A DNA stretch of 64,000 nucleotides from Roseibium sp. MMSF_3544 (GTDB lineage Bacteria; Pseudomonadota; Alphaproteobacteria; Rhizobiales; Stappiaceae). A program made the position numbers and the translations under genes. Under the pieces are notes generated by a model. That model did not search any database. It was not told the DNA's origin and worked only from the letters and a program-made list of their open reading frames with translations. Positions 62,750-64,000 of this stretch are shown here, in pieces. The first letter of the stretch is position 1. Every line of letters starts with the position of its first letter. The stretch spans positions 248,001 to 312,000 of the forward strand of contig NZ_JASHKA010000001.1 of the NCBI RefSeq assembly GCF_030732845.1, read 5' to 3'.

Positions 62750-63729
62750 CCCCAAAGCGCCCCGACAGGCGGATAAAGCGTGCTGCCTTCGAACGTCAGT
62801 CCCGGCGACCGGTCATGGGCGAGCAGGAGCGGTCCGTCCAGATCGACAAAGTCGACCTTTTGCGCAAGCAAAACGGCGGGCGCCATCGCGAGCGAAGTTC
62901 CGAGCATACAGCCGACCATAACCTTGAAGTCGGCGCCGCGGGCGGCATCCAGAAGCTTAAGCGCTTCGGTCAGCCCGCCGGCCTTGTCGAGCTTGATGTT
63001 GACCGCATCGTATTTCGTTTTCAGGCCATCGAGGCCCTTGCCGGGCGAAAGGCTCTCGTCAGCGCAGATGGCGATGGGATGGTCTATCGAAGCAAGAAGA
63101 TCGTCCTCTTTTGCCGGTAACGGCTGTTCGATGAGCTCAACACCGGCGGTGACACAGGCGTTCATGTTCTCCTGAAAACAGGTTTCGTCCCAGGCTTCGT
63201 TGGCATCGACAATCAAGGTGCTTTGCGGCGCTGCTTTGCGAACCGCGAGAATGCGTGCGGCGTCGCCCGGACCGGCCAGTTTGACCTTCAACAGGGGGCG
63301 GTCGGCAGCAGCAGATGCCTTTTCAGCCATCTGTTCGGGCGTGTCGACGCTGATCGTGAAAGCGGTTGTGACCGGATGCAGTTCGCCGATGCCGGCGATC
63401 TCGGCTGCAGGACGGCCCGAGCTCTTAGCTTCAAGGTCCCAAAGTGCACAATCCACCGCATTCCGGGCAGCCCCTGGCGGCATTGCGTTGAGCAAGTCGT
63501 CTCTCGACAGTCCGGATTTCAGGAGCGGAGCGATTTCCTCGATCTGCGTTTGTACGGTTTCCAGCGTCTCGCCATAGCGCGGATAGGGAACGCACTCGCC
63601 ACGGCCTGAAAAGTCGCCATCGCCGATGGCAACGACCACCACCTGTGCATGTGTTCTTGTCTCACGCGAGATCTTGAAACCGCCTGCAATTTCATAGCGC
63701 TGCGCTTCGATGCTGACAGTTCGATTCAT
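62746..63729 (-). CDS. dgcA: N-acetyl-D-glutamate racemase DgcA (dipeptide epimerase-like enolase superfamily)
   Basis: A 327-residue muconate-lactonising-type enolase-superfamily enzyme: KxK acid/base motif in LLKVKLAG, metal ligands in IVDANEAWD, IEQPLP and ICADESLS, and the opposite-face Lys in NIKLDKAGG. By sequence alone it looks like an L-Ala-D/L-Glu epimerase. The ATGA overlap with a DUF1611 (DgcN) gene identifies the marine D-glutamate pathway, where DgcA racemises N-acetyl-D-glutamate. Confidence 0.85.
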   Translation of the reverse strand: MNRTVSIEAQRYEIAGGFKISRETRTHAQVVVVAIGDGDFSGRGECVPYPRYGETLETVQTQIEEIAPLLKSGLSRDDLLNAMPPGAARNAVDCALWDLEAKSSGRPAAEIAGIGELHPVTTAFTISVDTPEQMAEKASAAADRPLLKVKLAGPGDAARILAVRKAAPQSTLIVDANEAWDETCFQENMNACVTAGVELIEQPLPAKEDDLLASIDHPIAICADESLSPGKGLDGLKTKYDAVNIKLDKAGGLTEALKLLDAARGADFKVMVGCMLGTSLAMAPAVLLAQKVDFVDLDGPLLLAHDRSPGLTFEGSTLYPPVGALWG

Positions 63730-64000
63730 GGGGCACCGTATTCGGCAGCGACCTTGTCGACGATTGCTTCCATGCCGTAACGGACCGGGTCGGTGGCAGG
63801 CAGCCCGTGCTTTTCTCCAACCTTGGCGAGAAAGGCGAGGGCTTCGTCGTCATCCAGAGCGGCTGTGTTGACCGCAATGCCGATGCACTGAATATCCGGA
63901 TTGGTCAGCCGCCCGCACTGTATCGTCATGTCGATGACCTGCTGGATTGTCGGCAGGGGTGTTTCGACACCGCGCATTTTCGTGCGGGTCGGTTCGTGGC
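63726..64000 (-). CDS. dgcN: DUF1611 family DgcN-like protein (3' end only)
   Basis: The last 91 codons of a gene running off the right edge. HEPTRTKMRG and the end of the chain match the C-terminal part of the DUF1611 family. DgcN N-acetylates D-glutamate ahead of DgcA. Its stop overlaps the dgcA start as ATGA, so the two are coupled. Most of the protein, with its P-loop part, lies outside. Confidence 0.82.
   Translation of the reverse strand, partial: HEPTRTKMRGVETPLPTIQQVIDMTIQCGRLTNPDIQCIGIAVNTAALDDDEALAFLAKVGEKHGLPATDPVRYGMEAIVDKVAAEYGAP

Overview
The window is about 64 kb of dense chromosomal DNA from an alphaproteobacterium. The gene content points to the Hyphomicrobiales and best fits a marine Stappiaceae type (Roseibium/Labrenzia-like): an frcRBCA-type fructose ABC operon, Entner-Doudoroff genes edd, eda, zwf and pgi sharing one palindromic operator, a BacA/SbmA peptide transporter, a PlcP-plus-glycosyltransferase pair for phosphate-saving lipid remodelling, and a DgcN/DgcA pair for D-glutamate use. 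The taxonomic placement is inference. I saw no rRNA, tRNA, CRISPR array, phage or insertion sequence.

Layout. 1-12.8 kb: a cut SMP-30/gluconolactonase gene, a divergent Lrp regulator/alanine dehydrogenase pair, and a run of small catabolic and regulatory units (AraC/nitrilase/FMN protein, Cys-nucleophile hydrolase/AraC, LysE exporter, two SDRs, LysR, DMT exporter, AdaA-like regulator). 12.8-14.4 kb: four tandem glycine-zipper lipoproteins, one cut short at its conserved Cys codon. 14.6-16.3 kb: pgi. 16.5-25.8 kb: a PilZ protein facing a cellulose synthesis operon (LuxR-type regulator, bcsA, bcsB, GH8 bcsZ, TPR protein) that shows no BcsC barrel. 26.4-36 kb: eda, edd, zwf, a sugar kinase, frcA, frcC, frcB and frcR, all on the minus strand. 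This is one block for taking up fructose and burning it through the Entner-Doudoroff pathway. 36.3-43.4 kb: adenine deaminase, a duplicated two-gene membrane-protein module with one decayed copy, an orphan AAA ATPase, and an acyl-CoA ligase preceded by an overlapping 48-codon ORF. 43.4-50.3 kb: a tandem repeat element, a DMT exporter, an orphan xanthine-dehydrogenase-type large subunit, BacA/SbmA and small proteins. 50.4-53.4 kb: a TPP riboswitch leading thiM, thiD and, two bases later, a TRAP solute receptor. 53.9-64 kb: FadL porin, plcP-agt with a candidate PHO box, a PLP dehydratase, a soluble globin-coupled chemoreceptor facing a CheZ-like phosphatase, an MFS carrier, and dgcA with the end of dgcN.

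How the parts work together. The clearest regulatory theme is the palindrome TTAAATCGATTTAA, or a one-mismatch version, in front of pgi, edd-eda and zwf. It ties hexose-phosphate entry to one regulator, probably of the LacI class. The most unusual arrangements are the TRAP receptor inside a riboswitch-led thiamine salvage operon, the duplicated and partly decayed membrane-protein module beside an orphan ATPase, and the CheZ-like protein whose acidic tail repeats short motifs resembling CheY-binding peptides.
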